Positions 1 through 9,244 of a stretch of DNA of 64,000 bases are shown here, in pieces. Under the pieces are notes generated by a model. That model saw only the letters and a program-made list of their open reading frames with translations. It did no database searches and was not told the DNA's origin. This stretch comes from Vineibacter terrae (GTDB lineage Bacteria; Pseudomonadota; Alphaproteobacteria; Reyranellales; Reyranellaceae), in the NCBI RefSeq assembly GCF_008039615.1, contig NZ_VDUZ01000015.1, forward strand, positions 62,001 through 126,000. The letters run 5' to 3'. Every line of letters begins with the position of its first letter. Within the stretch, counting starts at the first letter, position 1. A program made the position numbers and the translations under genes.

Positions 1-2060
1 GTGGCCATGCCGGTCTCGTTGCGGATCCGGTCGGAAAAGGGTGTCTGGAACATGCGGCCGTAGACCGGCCGCGCCCGGATCGACGTCTGGCCGGCCGACA
101 CGTCGCAGATATCGACGCCGGCGGCCTGCAGCAGGCGCGCGATCTCGACCGCCTCGCCAGGGGTGACGCCTTCGCCGTCGACCCAGTCGGTGGCCGAGAT
201 GCGCATCGAGATCGGCTTGTGCGCCGGCCATGCGGCGCGCACGTCGTGGAAGACTTCGAGCGGATAGCGCAGGCGGTTCTCGAGCGTGCCGCCATAGGCA
301 TCAGTGCGCCGGTTGGTCAGCGGCGTGATGAAGGACGACAGCAGATAGCCGTGCGCCGCATGGATCTCGAGCATGTCGAAGCCGCAGCGCGCCGCCATCC
401 CGGCGGCGGCGACGAACTCTGCCCGCACGCGCGCCATGTCGGCGTGATCCATCGGCCGCGGCACCTGGTTGGCCGCCGACCACGGCACGTCCGATGCGGC
501 CATGACCGGCCAGTTGCCGCGCTCGAGCGGCGCATCCATCTCGTGCCAGCCGAGCTGGGTCGAGCCCTTCGGGCCGGAATGGCCGATCTGGGCGCAGATC
601 TTCGCGTCCGTCTCGCGGTGCACGAAGTCGACCAGCCGCCGCCACGCCGCCTCGTGCGCGGGCGCGTAGAGGCCCGTGCAGCCCGGCGTGATGCGGCCTT
701 CGGGGCTGACGCAGGTCATCTCGATGCAGACCATGCCGGCGCCGCCCTTGGCGCGCTCAGCGTAGTGCGCGAAATGCCAGTCCGTGGGGCAGCCCTCGAC
801 GGCCTTGTATTGCGCCATGGGCGACACGACCACGCGGTTCTTCACGGTCATGTCGCGCAGCCGCAACGGCGCGAACATCGGGGCGCGCCGCACGTTGTCG
901 CTGTTGCCGGCGCGGCGCTGGAACCATGCCTCGGCATCGCTCAACCAGCGCGGGTCGCGCAGCCGCAGGTTCTCGTGGCTGATGCGCTGCGAGCGCGTGA
1001 GCAGGGAGTAGTTGAGCTGCACCGGGTCGAGGTCGAGATAGCGCTCGACCTCCTCGAACCACTCCAGGGAGTTGCGCGCGGCCGATTGCAGCCGCAGCAC
1101 CTCGACGCGCCGCGCGCTTTCATACTTGGCGAAGGCCGCCTCCAGGTCGGGCTCGGCGTGGAGATAGTCGGCCAGCGCGATCGCGCTCTCCAGCGCCAGC
1201 TTGGTGCCCGAGCCGATGGAGAAATGGGCGCTGGCGGCTGAATCGCCCATCAGCACCAGGTTCTGGCACGACCAGCGGGCGCACAGCACGCGCGGGAAGT
1301 TGATCCAGGCCGAGCCGCGGAGGTGGCTCGCGTTCGACATCAGGCGGTGGCCGCCGAGATGTCTGGCGAAGATCCGCTCGCAGGCGGCGATGGACTCCTC
1401 GCGGCTCATGGCCTCGAAGCCGAAGCCGCGCCACGTCGCCTCGCTGCATTCGACGATGAAGGTCGCAGTTTCGGGCTCGAACTGGTAGGCGTGCGCCCAC
1501 ACCCAGCCATGCGCCGTCTTCTCGAAGATGAAGGTGAAGGCGTCGTCGAACTTCTGCTGCGTGCCCAGCCAGACGAACTTGCACTTGCGCACGTCGATGT
1601 CGGGCTTGAAGACGTCCGCGAAGGCGGCGCGGGCGCGCGAGTTCAGCCCGTCGGCGGCGACCACCAGGTCATGTGTCGCCATGTAGGGCTTGGGGTCGTC
1701 GATCTCGGTCTGGAACACCAGCTTGACGCCCAGCTCGCGGGCGCGGCGCTGCAGCAGCAGGAGCAGCCGCTTGCGGCCGATGCCGCAGAAGCCATGCCCG
1801 CTGGAGACCGTGCGCACGCCCTTGTGGAAGACGGCGATGTCGTCCCAGTACGCGAAGTGCTCCCGGATCCAGTCGGCGCTGACGGCGTCGTTGGCCGCGA
1901 GGTTGTCGAGCGTCTCGGCTGAAAGAACGACGCCCCATCCGAACGTGTCGTCGGGCCGGTTGCGTTCGAACACGGTGATGTCGTGGGCAGGATTCCTGCC
2001 CTTCATCGAGATCGCGAAGTAGAGGCCGGCGGGGCCGGCGCCAAGAACAGCAACCTTCAT
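1..2060 (-). CDS. bifunctional salicylyl-CoA 5-hydroxylase / Old Yellow Enzyme oxidoreductase (3' end outside window)
   Basis: Partial: 686 codons are visible and the C-terminus runs off the left edge. The N-terminal half is an FAD-dependent aromatic hydroxylase: a Rossmann motif [10 protein letters not shown] starts at about residue 7, and [18 protein letters not shown] matches the second FAD motif of this class. From about residue 390 a flavin TIM barrel of the Old Yellow Enzyme type follows ([32 protein letters not shown]). This fusion is typical of enzymes acting on 2-aminobenzoyl-CoA or salicylyl-CoA in aerobic aromatic-CoA degradation; which substrate applies here is inference. The start at 2060 begins [10 protein letters not shown], directly at the FAD fold. 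A 20-bp palindrome 60 bp upstream suggests a dedicated repressor. No other aromatic pathway gene is visible, so its partners may lie to the left of the window. Confidence 0.88.
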   Translation of the reverse strand, partial: MKVAVLGAGPAGLYFAISMKGRNPAHDITVFERNRPDDTFGWGVVLSAETLDNLAANDAVSADWIREHFAYWDDIAVFHKGVRTVSSGHGFCGIGRKRLLLLLQRRARELGVKLVFQTEIDDPKPYMATHDLVVAADGLNSRARAAFADVFKPDIDVRKCKFVWLGTQQKFDDAFTFIFEKTAHGWVWAHAYQFEPETATFIVECSEATWRGFGFEAMSREESIAACERIFARHLGGHRLMSNASHLRGSAWINFPRVLCARWSCQNLVLMGDSAASAHFSIGSGTKLALESAIALADYLHAEPDLEAAFAKYESARRVEVLRLQSAARNSLEWFEEVERYLDLDPVQLNYSLLTRSQRISHENLRLRDPRWLSDAEAWFQRRAGNSDNVRRAPMFAPLRLRDMTVKNRVVVSPMAQYKAVEGCPTDWHFAHYAERAKGGAGMVCIEMTCVSPEGRITPGCTGLYAPAHEAAWRRLVDFVHRETDAKICAQIGHSGPKGSTQLGWHEMDAPLERGNWPVMAASDVPWSAANQVPRPMDHADMARVRAEFVAAAGMAARCGFDMLEIHAAHGYLLSSFITPLTNRRTDAYGGTLENRLRYPLEVFHDVRAAWPAHKPISMRISATDWVDGEGVTPGEAVEIARLLQAAGVDICDVSAGQTSIRARPVYGRMFQTPFSDRIRNETGMA

Positions 2061-2119
2061 CCGAGGCATCCTCCGTCCCAGCGCACCCCGGAACACTGGC
2101 ACCACACCCGGATTGTTTC

Positions 2120-2139
2120 AAGCCTAAAATTTTAGGCTT
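2120..2139. promoter_or_regulatory. 20-bp perfect palindrome upstream of the aromatic-CoA hydroxylase, candidate operator
   Basis: The sequence AAGCCTAAAA followed by its exact reverse complement, centred between 2129 and 2130. It lies 60 bp before the start codon at 2060, in an A+T-rich patch between a high-GC gene and a repeat. Size and placement suit a dimeric repressor of the MarR, TetR or GntR type; MarR-family repressors are common for aromatic acyl-CoA pathways. TAAAAT inside it could serve as a -10 element on the minus strand, but no convincing -35 is seen. No regulator gene is present nearby. Confidence 0.5.
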
Positions 2140-2158
2140 AAAATATTTGAGGAAACCC

Positions 2159-2306
2159 TACCTTCCCCCGCTTGCGGGGGAAGGTGGCGCGAAGCGCCGG
2201 ATGGGGGACGCTTCAACGCAAATGGTGCATCCCATCGAGCATCCGCGCTGTTGCACCACCCCCCATCCGCCCTTCGGGCACCTTCCCCCGCAAGCGGGGG
2301 AAGGTA
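2159..2306. repeat. 148-bp TA-flanked inverted-repeat element, copy 1
   Basis: Both ends are self-complementary hairpins of the form TACCTTCCCCCGC/GCGGGGGAAGGTA, followed inward by a second GC-rich stem (GGCGCGAAGCGCC on the left, GCCCGAAGGGC on the right) and a run of G or C. The whole element is an imperfect inverted repeat with no coding capacity. Copies of exactly the same length lie at 17827-17974 and 27463-27610. The central part of this copy matches the reverse complement of the 27463 copy almost base for base, so it is inserted in the opposite orientation. It fills the gap between the hydroxylase promoter and the amidohydrolase stop codon and could act as a terminator for the latter. 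Confidence 0.8.
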
Positions 2307-2316
2307 AGAAGACATC

Positions 2317-4002
2317 TCAGCTCGAGAACCGGCGCAGCACCTCGCCCGGACGCGCCGCGGGATCGGCGCAGAGGCCCCGGGCGTCGGCCATCCTGGTGCC
2401 GTTCACCCACACGCCATGCAGGCCGACCGCCGAGGTCGTGAGGCGGGCGGCACCCGAGGGCAGGTCGTGGACGCGCCGCTTGGGGCCGCGCGCGACCGTG
2501 CCGGGGTCGAACAGCATCAGGTCGGCGGCATGGCCCTCGCGCAGCAGGCCGCGGTCCTGGAGCCCGAACAGCCGGGCCGGCTGGCCGGTGAGGCGATGCA
2601 CGGCCTGCGCCAGGTCCAGCACCCCCAGGTCGCGGCTCCAGTGGCCCATCAGGTGCAGGCCGAAGCCGGCGTCGCAGAAGAAGGTGAGATGCGCGCCGGC
2701 GTCGGACAGCGAGATGTGGGTGTCGGGATCGGCCAGGATCCTGCCCACCGCCGTCTCGTCGTTGTGCAGGAGCTGGGCGACGAACAGCGTGTCGAGATCC
2801 TCCGACAGCGCGAGGTCGAGAATGCAGTCGAGCGGATCCTTGCCGGCTTTCGCCGCCAGCGCCGCCAGCGTCATGCCCTCCAGCGCGCGGTTCTCGTCCT
2901 TGGCGGTCTCGACCACGAACAGTCTGTCCCATTCGCTGTTGAAGACCAGCCGCCCGCGCGCCGCCGCGAGCTCGCGGCGGACGGCGTCGCGCCAGGACGG
3001 GTCGCGATAGACGCGCTTCAGCGCCTCGCCATCATGCGCCGCCATGGCTGGCTTCCACGACTGCATGCTCTCGAACAGGTACGGGCTCCTGAAGGTGAAA
3101 TCCATGCTGAGCGGGCAGCATGAGGTCTGCGCCACCAGCGTGCGGCCGCGCGCCCGCGCCGCATTCACCTGCTCGAGCCAGGTGAAGGCGGCCGTCGGGT
3201 TGGTGTTGGAGTGGAAGAGGGCGGCGATCACCACCGGCCGCCGGGCTTCGACCGCCAGCTCCTCGAGATAGGGAATCGAGGTCTTGCTGCCCTTGGTCAG
3301 CATGTAGACGCCGACACCGCTGTCGCCCATCGCCCGCACCAGCGCGCGCAGCTCCTTGTCGTCAGCCAGCCGCGAGGGCATGGGCGTGCCACCTTCGCCG
3401 TTATGCGCCTCGGCCGTCGAGGTGGCGAAGCCGACCGCGCCGGCGGCCATGGCCTCGCGCACCAGCGCCGCCATGCGGGCGATCTCGCGGTCGGTGGCGG
3501 CGCGCTCGGTCGCATCGGCGCCCATGACGAAGGTGCGGATCGCCGAGTGGCCGGCGAAGCAGGCGACGTTGGGGCCGACGCCTTGGCGGGCCAGCATGTC
3601 GAGATATTGCGGGAAGCTCTCGAAGTCCCAGCGGATGCCGGCCCGCAGCGCGTCCAGCGACATGCCCTCGACATGGGTGAGGTGGCGCATGGTCAGGTCG
3701 CGGTCGGCGGGCTTGCAGGGCGCGATGGTGAAGCCGCAATTGCCCAGCACGGCCGTGGTCACGCCCAGCGCCGGCGAGGGATCGATGAAGGGATCCCAGG
3801 TGATCTGCGCGTCGTAGTGCGTATGGCCGTCGATGATGCCGGGCGCCAGTGCAAGGCCGTCGGCGTTCACCGTGTCGCGGGCGGGGCCGAGCTTGCCGCC
3901 GATCGCCGCGATTCTGCCGTCGGTGACGGCGAGATCACCGTGCCGCGGCGCGCCGCCCGTGCCGTCATAGATGACGCAATCCTTGATGACGAGGTCGAAC
4001 AT
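2317..4002 (-). CDS. N-acyl-D-amino-acid deacylase family amidohydrolase
   Basis: 561 residues, amidohydrolase superfamily, closest in layout to D-aminoacylases and related deacylases that cleave N-acyl or N-carbamoyl compounds with a mononuclear or binuclear zinc site. Seen: the metal-binding HxH at residues 60-62 in GIIDGHTHYDAQ, the GNCGFTIAPC loop with the Cys that is a metal ligand in this family, a C-terminal LSDAGAHLTFF Asp motif, and the flanking beta-sandwich segments at both ends. The start at 4002 is chosen because GGAGGAAG lies eight bases before it; an in-frame ATG 26 codons upstream has no ribosome site and adds a non-homologous leader. Substrate unknown. It may be co-transcribed with the small membrane gene upstream. 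Confidence 0.85.
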   Translation of the reverse strand: MFDLVIKDCVIYDGTGGAPRHGDLAVTDGRIAAIGGKLGPARDTVNADGLALAPGIIDGHTHYDAQITWDPFIDPSPALGVTTAVLGNCGFTIAPCKPADRDLTMRHLTHVEGMSLDALRAGIRWDFESFPQYLDMLARQGVGPNVACFAGHSAIRTFVMGADATERAATDREIARMAALVREAMAAGAVGFATSTAEAHNGEGGTPMPSRLADDKELRALVRAMGDSGVGVYMLTKGSKTSIPYLEELAVEARRPVVIAALFHSNTNPTAAFTWLEQVNAARARGRTLVAQTSCCPLSMDFTFRSPYLFESMQSWKPAMAAHDGEALKRVYRDPSWRDAVRRELAAARGRLVFNSEWDRLFVVETAKDENRALEGMTLAALAAKAGKDPLDCILDLALSEDLDTLFVAQLLHNDETAVGRILADPDTHISLSDAGAHLTFFCDAGFGLHLMGHWSRDLGVLDLAQAVHRLTGQPARLFGLQDRGLLREGHAADLMLFDPGTVARGPKRRVHDLPSGAARLTTSAVGLHGVWVNGTRMADARGLCADPAARPGEVLRRFSS

Positions 4003-4129
4003 CGCGCTTCTTCCTCCCGATAGCGATGGACAGTCTGCCTCCACGACCGCGCCGCATCCAGCATCTCGATGGCTGACCACCGGCCAAAAGCCATCGAGGC
4101 GCTGCGGGACGCGCAGCGTTCCTCGCCCG

Positions 4130-4369
4130 CTATGGCCGGGTTGCGTCCGTCGCTGGCCGCCGCACCCCCTCGATCGCGCGCCGCAGCAGCGCCAGCAGGC
4201 TGCTGCCGGTCGCCATGCCGAGCAGGTAGACGATGACGACCTGGAGCACCATCGGCACCGTCATGCTGAAGCCGAGAAACGACATGGTGACGATCTGGAA
4301 GTTCTCCACCGCCAGATCGACGATCAGCGCAACGAACAGCGCCACGACAGCCGTATGAACCCATCGCAT
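4130..4369 (-). CDS. small LapA-domain (DUF1049-like) membrane protein
   Basis: 79 residues with two hydrophobic helices, at about residues 6-24 and 38-60, and a short basic cytoplasmic tail. The pattern VENFQIVTMSFLGFSMTVP between the helices is typical of the LapA/DUF1049 family, whose E. coli member works in lipopolysaccharide assembly; many alphaproteobacterial members have no assigned role. GGAGGAGACGCC immediately before the ATG at 4369 supports this start over longer upstream readings. It lies between the ABC-linked operon and the amidohydrolase, on the same strand as both. Confidence 0.7.
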   Translation of the reverse strand: MRWVHTAVVALFVALIVDLAVENFQIVTMSFLGFSMTVPMVLQVVIVYLLGMATGSSLLALLRRAIEGVRRPATDATRP

Positions 4370-4446
4370 GGCGTCTCCTCCTGGACGATCTGCCCCATCA
4401 CAGTGGACGCATGACGGCGGGCCGCGCAAGTGACACGCGCGGACCG

Positions 4447-7107
4447 TCACCGATCTGCGGCGACAGAGATGGGAATGCGCCGGATCTCCGGATTCGTGAC
4501 GTTGCCGTTGACGGCGATGACGGCGAGCATCGTGTAGCGTCCGCCAGACAGGCGCCCGCCGACCTCGATGCGGAAGGTGGCGTCCTCGGCCAGCGGCGCG
4601 ACGCCGGCCAGCACGACACGACCCTGGTCGTCGACCACCGTGTAGCGGCACGACGGCGCGGCACGGCTGCGCACCACGGGCGCGATCGATGGCAGCGGCA
4701 TGCGCACCAGGCGATAACTTCGCTGGAACTTCTCGACGATCTCGATGTCGCCGGACAGCGTGACGCGCCGGCCGTCCCAGTCGGCCCGGGTGACATGGCC
4801 GTGCCGCGGGATTGCGTAGGCGTCGTACGTTCCCACGCCCAAGGGATAGGTCATGTCGCGGAACGCGCCTAGCGTGGCGCTGTCGGCTGACCATCGCGTC
4901 AGTTGATACGGCCCGTTGGTCACCAGGAAGTGGCCGTGGTCGCGGTAGAAGGCGGCGAGCGCCGACCAGCGCTGGCGCGCGGCATCGGCGCTCACCAGCG
5001 ATTGCAGCGCGTCCGGGCGGTATGCCGCGCGCTCGAAAGCCTCGACCAGCGCCAGGAGCTTGCGCTTGAGGGGCTCCAAGCGCACGAGGTCGAGCCAGTC
5101 GACGTCGCGACGCTGCGCTTCTGCCTGCGAGAACGCCGCCCAGCCGCGGCTCACGGCCTCCTCCATCAGCACCACCAGATGCCAGGGCAGGGTGCTCCAG
5201 GGCGGCGCCAGCACGGCGTTGTAGTCCGGATCGTCCGGTGCCGCGGCCGTCAGATAGACATCGACGATCAGCAGCTCGCGCACGAAGCTGATATCGCCGA
5301 CCCGGAAGGTCCTCGCCGTGGTGTCGCTGCCGACGGCACGCACGCCGGCCAGGGCCCGGCGCAGCACCGCCGTTGCGGCATCGATGGCGGGATCGTAGTG
5401 CGCCTCGTCGCCGGGACGGCGGACACCCCAGCGATAGGCGAACATGTAGGCGTAGAGCAGGTCGGCGATGGTCATGCGCGAGCCGTCATGGAAGAGCGAG
5501 CCCAGCACGCGGTAGGTCATTTTCGCTGCGGCGACCTTCTCGGCACCGACCGGTCGCAAGCGCCCGTCACCGGGTTCGGGCAGAACAGCATCGGCCGGCA
5601 CCGGGATCGCACCGGCCACGGCGGCGGGCGGCGCGGAGTCGCGCTGCGTCACGATGGGCTCTGCCGTGATGGACAGACCGATGAAGGTGTAGACGACCAT
5701 GAGCGCCGTCAGCGGAACCTGCGAGCGCATCGCGAGCCGGGTCCCTGGAAGGATCCGCATCGCGCGGGCGTGAGCAAGATAGACCGCCGCAACATGGCCG
5801 ATCACGATCGCGGCGAGGGCCGCGTACCAGGCGAAGCGCGCGCCGACGATCGCGATGTCGACGCGGTATGCGGCGGTGCCGAAGAGGTCCCAGCCGTAGC
5901 CGAACGGGTCGGACAGCAGCGGCACGATGTACTGGCCCTGGATCAGCAGGAACACCAGGTAATGCGCGACGTGGTAGCCGATCGCGATCGGCACGAGCGT
6001 GAGCGCAAAGCCGCGGCCGAACCTCAGGGCGGATTGACCCCCGCCCAGCAGGGCCGCCGCGGCGGCGCAGGCGGCGAGGTACGCACCCACGAACAGGAGC
6101 CAGAAGCCGACAAGGCCCGCCGTCCGGATCGTGACGGGATCGCCGGCAAGCATGGCTTCGGTACCCGACCAGGCGGGTGTGGCAATGAGCCCGTCATAGA
6201 GCACGCTCGACAGCAGCAGCAGGACCAGCGCCATCATCGACGTCGACACGGGCGCATCGTCGTGAAGCCCCGCCCCGAAGGGCCGCAGCATGCATTTCGG
6301 CGGTGCTCCAGCCGTGGCCCTGATCGGCGCGAAACGCGCGAACGTGCCGAAGACGATCGAGAACACCTCGCCGCGCTGCAGCCAGGCTTCGCGGCCGAAC
6401 ACGAACATCCCGGCCAGCGTGAGGATGGTATAGGCGGTGACGATGAGCGCCACATGAGCCGGCACGGCCGGGCTCGGATAGACCAGCTCGATCCATGCGA
6501 AGGCGAGGAGCAGCAGGCAGGCCGGCCAGACGCCCAGCGCCGGCGGGTACGGCAGACGCCGCGCAAGCTCGCCGCCGACGGCGAGCTGATAGAGCCGCTC
6601 GGCGCCCGCGAACAGCGTCCGCCACGGGTTGAGCAGGTCCCAGATGTTGCCGAGCAAGGCCGACGCATGGACCAGCCCGACCCAGAAGATGATCCATACC
6701 AGCGTCGGCGCGATGTTGCGGTAGGGGTTCTGGTCGCCGACGAAGCCGGCGACGATCGTGACGGTGAAGCCGCCGAGGGCGGCCAGCCTGATGGCCAGGG
6801 CGAGAGATCGCACCAGGCCCGACCGTGCGATCGCCGCGCCGGGCCCGGTGGCGAAGAGGTCGATATGCCGCGTGCGGCGCGTGGCGCGGTCGCGACGGGC
6901 GAACAGGCCGAACATCACGAACGACAGCGCCACCGCGGCGGCGGCCCCGAAGAGGTAGAGCGGCAGCGGCAATGGCAGGTCGTAGCGCTGGCCGAAGCCG
7001 TGGGCGCTGGCGGCCGTCGCGGCTGTGAGGGCGAGGCACATCACGGTGCTACCGCGGATAGACCTCGATGCGGACAAGCGGGGCATCCTCATGAGCGTGC
7101 GAGTCAT
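4447..7107 (-). CDS. polytopic membrane protein fused to C-terminal periplasmic module B
   Basis: 886 residues in two parts. Residues about 35-483 hold roughly ten membrane helices starting after an Ala-rich signal-like segment and the sequence AHGFGQRYDLPLPLPLYLFG; proteins like this are sometimes labelled fenitrothion hydrolase or hypothetical, and I do not trust a functional name. Residues about 508-886 are soluble and clearly homologous to the C-terminal half of the protein at 12118-14391 (shared LPEP..GRL, YRVL.S.F.DG, PPWS..PWHL, VTNGPYQL). The FHDG..MTIADLLYAY and GPYQL stretches faintly recall family 5 extracellular solute-binding proteins. Start uncertain: ATGs at 7107, 7092 and 7041 are all in frame and none has a good ribosome site; 7041 would follow the cupredoxin stop without overlap. 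Last gene of the ABC operon. Confidence 0.8.
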   Translation of the reverse strand: MTRTLMRMPRLSASRSIRGSTVMCLALTAATAASAHGFGQRYDLPLPLPLYLFGAAAAVALSFVMFGLFARRDRATRRTRHIDLFATGPGAAIARSGLVRSLALAIRLAALGGFTVTIVAGFVGDQNPYRNIAPTLVWIIFWVGLVHASALLGNIWDLLNPWRTLFAGAERLYQLAVGGELARRLPYPPALGVWPACLLLLAFAWIELVYPSPAVPAHVALIVTAYTILTLAGMFVFGREAWLQRGEVFSIVFGTFARFAPIRATAGAPPKCMLRPFGAGLHDDAPVSTSMMALVLLLLSSVLYDGLIATPAWSGTEAMLAGDPVTIRTAGLVGFWLLFVGAYLAACAAAAALLGGGQSALRFGRGFALTLVPIAIGYHVAHYLVFLLIQGQYIVPLLSDPFGYGWDLFGTAAYRVDIAIVGARFAWYAALAAIVIGHVAAVYLAHARAMRILPGTRLAMRSQVPLTALMVVYTFIGLSITAEPIVTQRDSAPPAAVAGAIPVPADAVLPEPGDGRLRPVGAEKVAAAKMTYRVLGSLFHDGSRMTIADLLYAYMFAYRWGVRRPGDEAHYDPAIDAATAVLRRALAGVRAVGSDTTARTFRVGDISFVRELLIVDVYLTAAAPDDPDYNAVLAPPWSTLPWHLVVLMEEAVSRGWAAFSQAEAQRRDVDWLDLVRLEPLKRKLLALVEAFERAAYRPDALQSLVSADAARQRWSALAAFYRDHGHFLVTNGPYQLTRWSADSATLGAFRDMTYPLGVGTYDAYAIPRHGHVTRADWDGRRVTLSGDIEIVEKFQRSYRLVRMPLPSIAPVVRSRAAPSCRYTVVDDQGRVVLAGVAPLAEDATFRIEVGGRLSGGRYTMLAVIAVNGNVTNPEIRRIPISVAADR

Positions 7108-7432
7108 GGCGATGGATGGGAAAGCGTCCGGTCACGCGGGCGGTGAATGTCATCTCCGCCACCGCGCCGGGCGCGACGGTCTGCTCGATGTCGTAGCCAT
7201 GCAGGTGCACGGTGAGCAGCCGGTCCGCTCTCCAGCGCAGCCTGACGATGTCGCCCTGCCGGACCCGGATCAGCCGCATGTCGGCCGGCACCTGGCCCTG
7301 CGTGACGGTGAGGTCGAAGGTCAGCTCGGCGCTCCAGGCACCGCCGGCCGGAGTGAGGGCGGCGACCATCGGTGCCAGCCGCAGCAGGCCTCGGCGCGCC
7401 AGCCGCGGCAGGGCTTTGCATTCCGGCGTCAT
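7049..7432 (-). CDS. cupredoxin-like exported protein
   Basis: 127 residues with an N-terminal signal (RRGLLRLAPMVAALTP, cleavage likely after AWSA) and a small beta-rich domain resembling cupredoxins. Candidate metal ligands are histidines in HLHGYD and in the C-terminal IHRHDSHAHED; the Cys of a classic type 1 copper site is absent, so a different copper site or a purely structural fold is possible. The ATG at 7432 overlaps the TGA of the upstream module A gene by four bases, which fixes the start and implies translational coupling. The downstream membrane/module B gene follows directly. Function unknown; a periplasmic metal-binding partner of the membrane protein is inference. Confidence 0.72.
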   Translation of the reverse strand: MTPECKALPRLARRGLLRLAPMVAALTPAGGAWSAELTFDLTVTQGQVPADMRLIRVRQGDIVRLRWRADRLLTVHLHGYDIEQTVAPGAVAEMTFTARVTGRFPIHRHDSHAHEDAPLVRIEVYPR

Positions 7433-8520
7433 CGCGCAAGCTCGACATCGGAGATGCGGTTGAGCGCCCAGCCGGCATCGTACGGGGACGGCAGCGCGGC
7501 CGGATCGCCGATCGCCGCCCATATCAGCCGGCCGAACGGATCGGTGAAGCCCGCGATCGGGTTCCACGCGGCCTTCGGCTGCGTGCCGATTCCCAACGCC
7601 AGCCAGCCGTTCCAGGGGAAGTCCTTCAGCTTCACCGTGCGAATGAAGATCGGCGCATTGAAGCCCTGGTGCATGTCGTAGGCGATGTTCTCGATTCCGG
7701 CCGAGAACTCGGTGCTGAAGTATTCACGCTTCACGGTGTAGCCGATGACGACCTTGCGGCAGCCGGCGACGAGGTCGGCCACGAGGTCGCGCTCCAGGTT
7801 GATCCGCTCGACGGCATCGGCCGCCTCGTCGTGCTGCAGCCGCCGCAGCCGGCTCTCGACCTGGTCCCTCGCCTCGCCATCGACGCCGTCCCCGAGGACG
7901 CGATAGGCCTGGTACCATCCGGCCTTCAGCCAGGGTGGTCCCAGCCAGCCGTTGATCGCTGTCATCGCCCCGCCCACGAGGTCCGATACGGCGATCTCCT
8001 CGATCGCGACGTCCCACGGATCCTGCGGTGCGGGCGTGCCCGCGGCCCGCAGCTTCAGGTCCGCGCCCGCGGCCTCGCCCTCGAGCATCCTTTTCGTGGC
8101 GGCCTCGGCACGGTCGGCATGGTGCAGGTAGTCGCCGTGAAACGGCGTGACCGGGTAGGGATGCAGGATCATCGGCCCGTTCACCGCGGTCCGGCGCGCG
8201 GCAGCACGCACGGCGGCGCAGGCGGCGGCGGTGTCGCGCGCATGCGGTGATGCCGGATTGACGCGGGCGGTCACGAACGAGCCCAGCGACTCGACGGCAC
8301 CGACCGTCTCCGGAACGGTGCCGGCAAAGTCCGGCGTCCCCCCGACATAGGCGTGCATCCTGCCGCTACGCAGCAGGTCCGCCGCCCGGTCGGGCGCCAC
8401 CGTCGTGACCTCGATCTCGTGCGGATAGTAGGACGGATAGACCGGCAGCTCGTGGCCGCCCTGTGCGGCGGTGACCAAGGCGGCGGTCACGACGATCGCG
8501 GCTATGGCGCGCCTGATCAT
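7429..8520 (-). CDS. exported module A protein of unknown function
   Basis: 363 residues with a signal peptide (MIRRAIAAIVVTAALVTAAQG). The mature protein is a stand-alone version of the N-terminal half of the 757-residue protein at 12118-14391. Conserved blocks include GHE..YPS.YP.EI, HAY.G..P.F, YP.TP.H.DYL.H, GPPW.K.GW.QAY, LERDLV, the pattern GFN.P...RT.KLKD.PWNGW, and AAWNPIAGFTD. I recognise no named family. The start lies four bases after the livF stop, and the stop overlaps the cupredoxin start, so it sits firmly inside the ABC operon. A periplasmic binding or sensing role next to the transporter is inferred from context only. Confidence 0.78.
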   Translation of the reverse strand: MIRRAIAAIVVTAALVTAAQGGHELPVYPSYYPHEIEVTTVAPDRAADLLRSGRMHAYVGGTPDFAGTVPETVGAVESLGSFVTARVNPASPHARDTAAACAAVRAAARRTAVNGPMILHPYPVTPFHGDYLHHADRAEAATKRMLEGEAAGADLKLRAAGTPAPQDPWDVAIEEIAVSDLVGGAMTAINGWLGPPWLKAGWYQAYRVLGDGVDGEARDQVESRLRRLQHDEAADAVERINLERDLVADLVAGCRKVVIGYTVKREYFSTEFSAGIENIAYDMHQGFNAPIFIRTVKLKDFPWNGWLALGIGTQPKAAWNPIAGFTDPFGRLIWAAIGDPAALPSPYDAGWALNRISDVELAR

Positions 8521-8524
8521 CGCG

Positions 8525-9244
8525 TTAGCCGCGCAGGGCCTTGACGACCTTCTCGTCGGCGAGCGCCGCCTGCGGCGGACCGTGGAAGATGATCTCGCCG
8601 CGGTCGATGGCATAGAGCCTGTCGCCGATGCGCGTCGCCGCGCCCAGATGCGATTCGGCCATGAGGATCGACACGCCCATGGCCTTGATCTTCATCACCG
8701 CCTCGGCGAAGCGGTTCACCACGACCGGCGCCAGGCCCTCGAAGGCTTCATCGAGCAGCAGCAGCGCCGGCGACAGCATGATGGCGCGCGCGATCGCGAC
8801 CATCTTGCGCTGGCCGCCGCTGAGGTGCAGCCCGCGGCGCTGCAGCAGGTTGCGCACCTCGGGGAACAGGCCGAATGCCTGGGCCTCGGCATCCGGACGC
8901 GGGCCGCCGTTGCGGCGCCGGGCGACCGTGTCGCCGAGCCAGCGGCTGATCATCAGGTTCTCCCCGACGGACAGATCCGGGAAGACGCCGCAATCCTCCG
9001 GCGAGTAGCCGATGCCGCGCTTCGCCCGCTCGTGCGGCGGCAGCGTGGTCATGTCCTCGTCGTGAAACAGGATCCGTCCGGACCGCACCGGCAGGAAGCC
9101 CATGATGCTTTCGATCGTGGTGGTCTTGCCGGCGCCGTTGCGGCCGACGAGGCAGACCACCTCCTGGCGGTCGACGTGCAGGGACACGCCGTTGAGGATG
9201 TGGGCGGGGCCACGGTAGGTGTCGATCCCCTCAACCGCGAGCAT
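8525..9244 (-). CDS. livF: branched-chain-type ABC transporter ATP-binding protein LivF
   Basis: 239 residues, one ABC ATPase domain of the LivF type. Walker A is GRNGAGKTT at about residue 35, the signature is LSGGQRKM, and Walker B is LLLLDEAFEGL, the DEAFEGLAP form typical of LivF. It should pair with LivG and drive import through LivH/LivM. It overlaps the end of livG by 14 bases and is followed four bases later by the module A gene. The true substrate of such transporters (amino acids, amides, urea, aromatic acids) cannot be read from the ATPase. Confidence 0.92.
   Translation of the reverse strand: MLAVEGIDTYRGPAHILNGVSLHVDRQEVVCLVGRNGAGKTTTIESIMGFLPVRSGRILFHDEDMTTLPPHERAKRGIGYSPEDCGVFPDLSVGENLMISRWLGDTVARRRNGGPRPDAEAQAFGLFPEVRNLLQRRGLHLSGGQRKMVAIARAIMLSPALLLLDEAFEGLAPVVVNRFAEAVMKIKAMGVSILMAESHLGAATRIGDRLYAIDRGEIIFHGPPQAALADEKVVKALRG

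Noticed and set aside
4903-7146. A 747-codon plus-strand open frame opposite the membrane/module B gene
   Set aside because: Its composition is typical of reverse-strand shadow frames and it shows no recognisable domain, whereas the minus-strand frame has clear membrane helices and homology to a neighbour.
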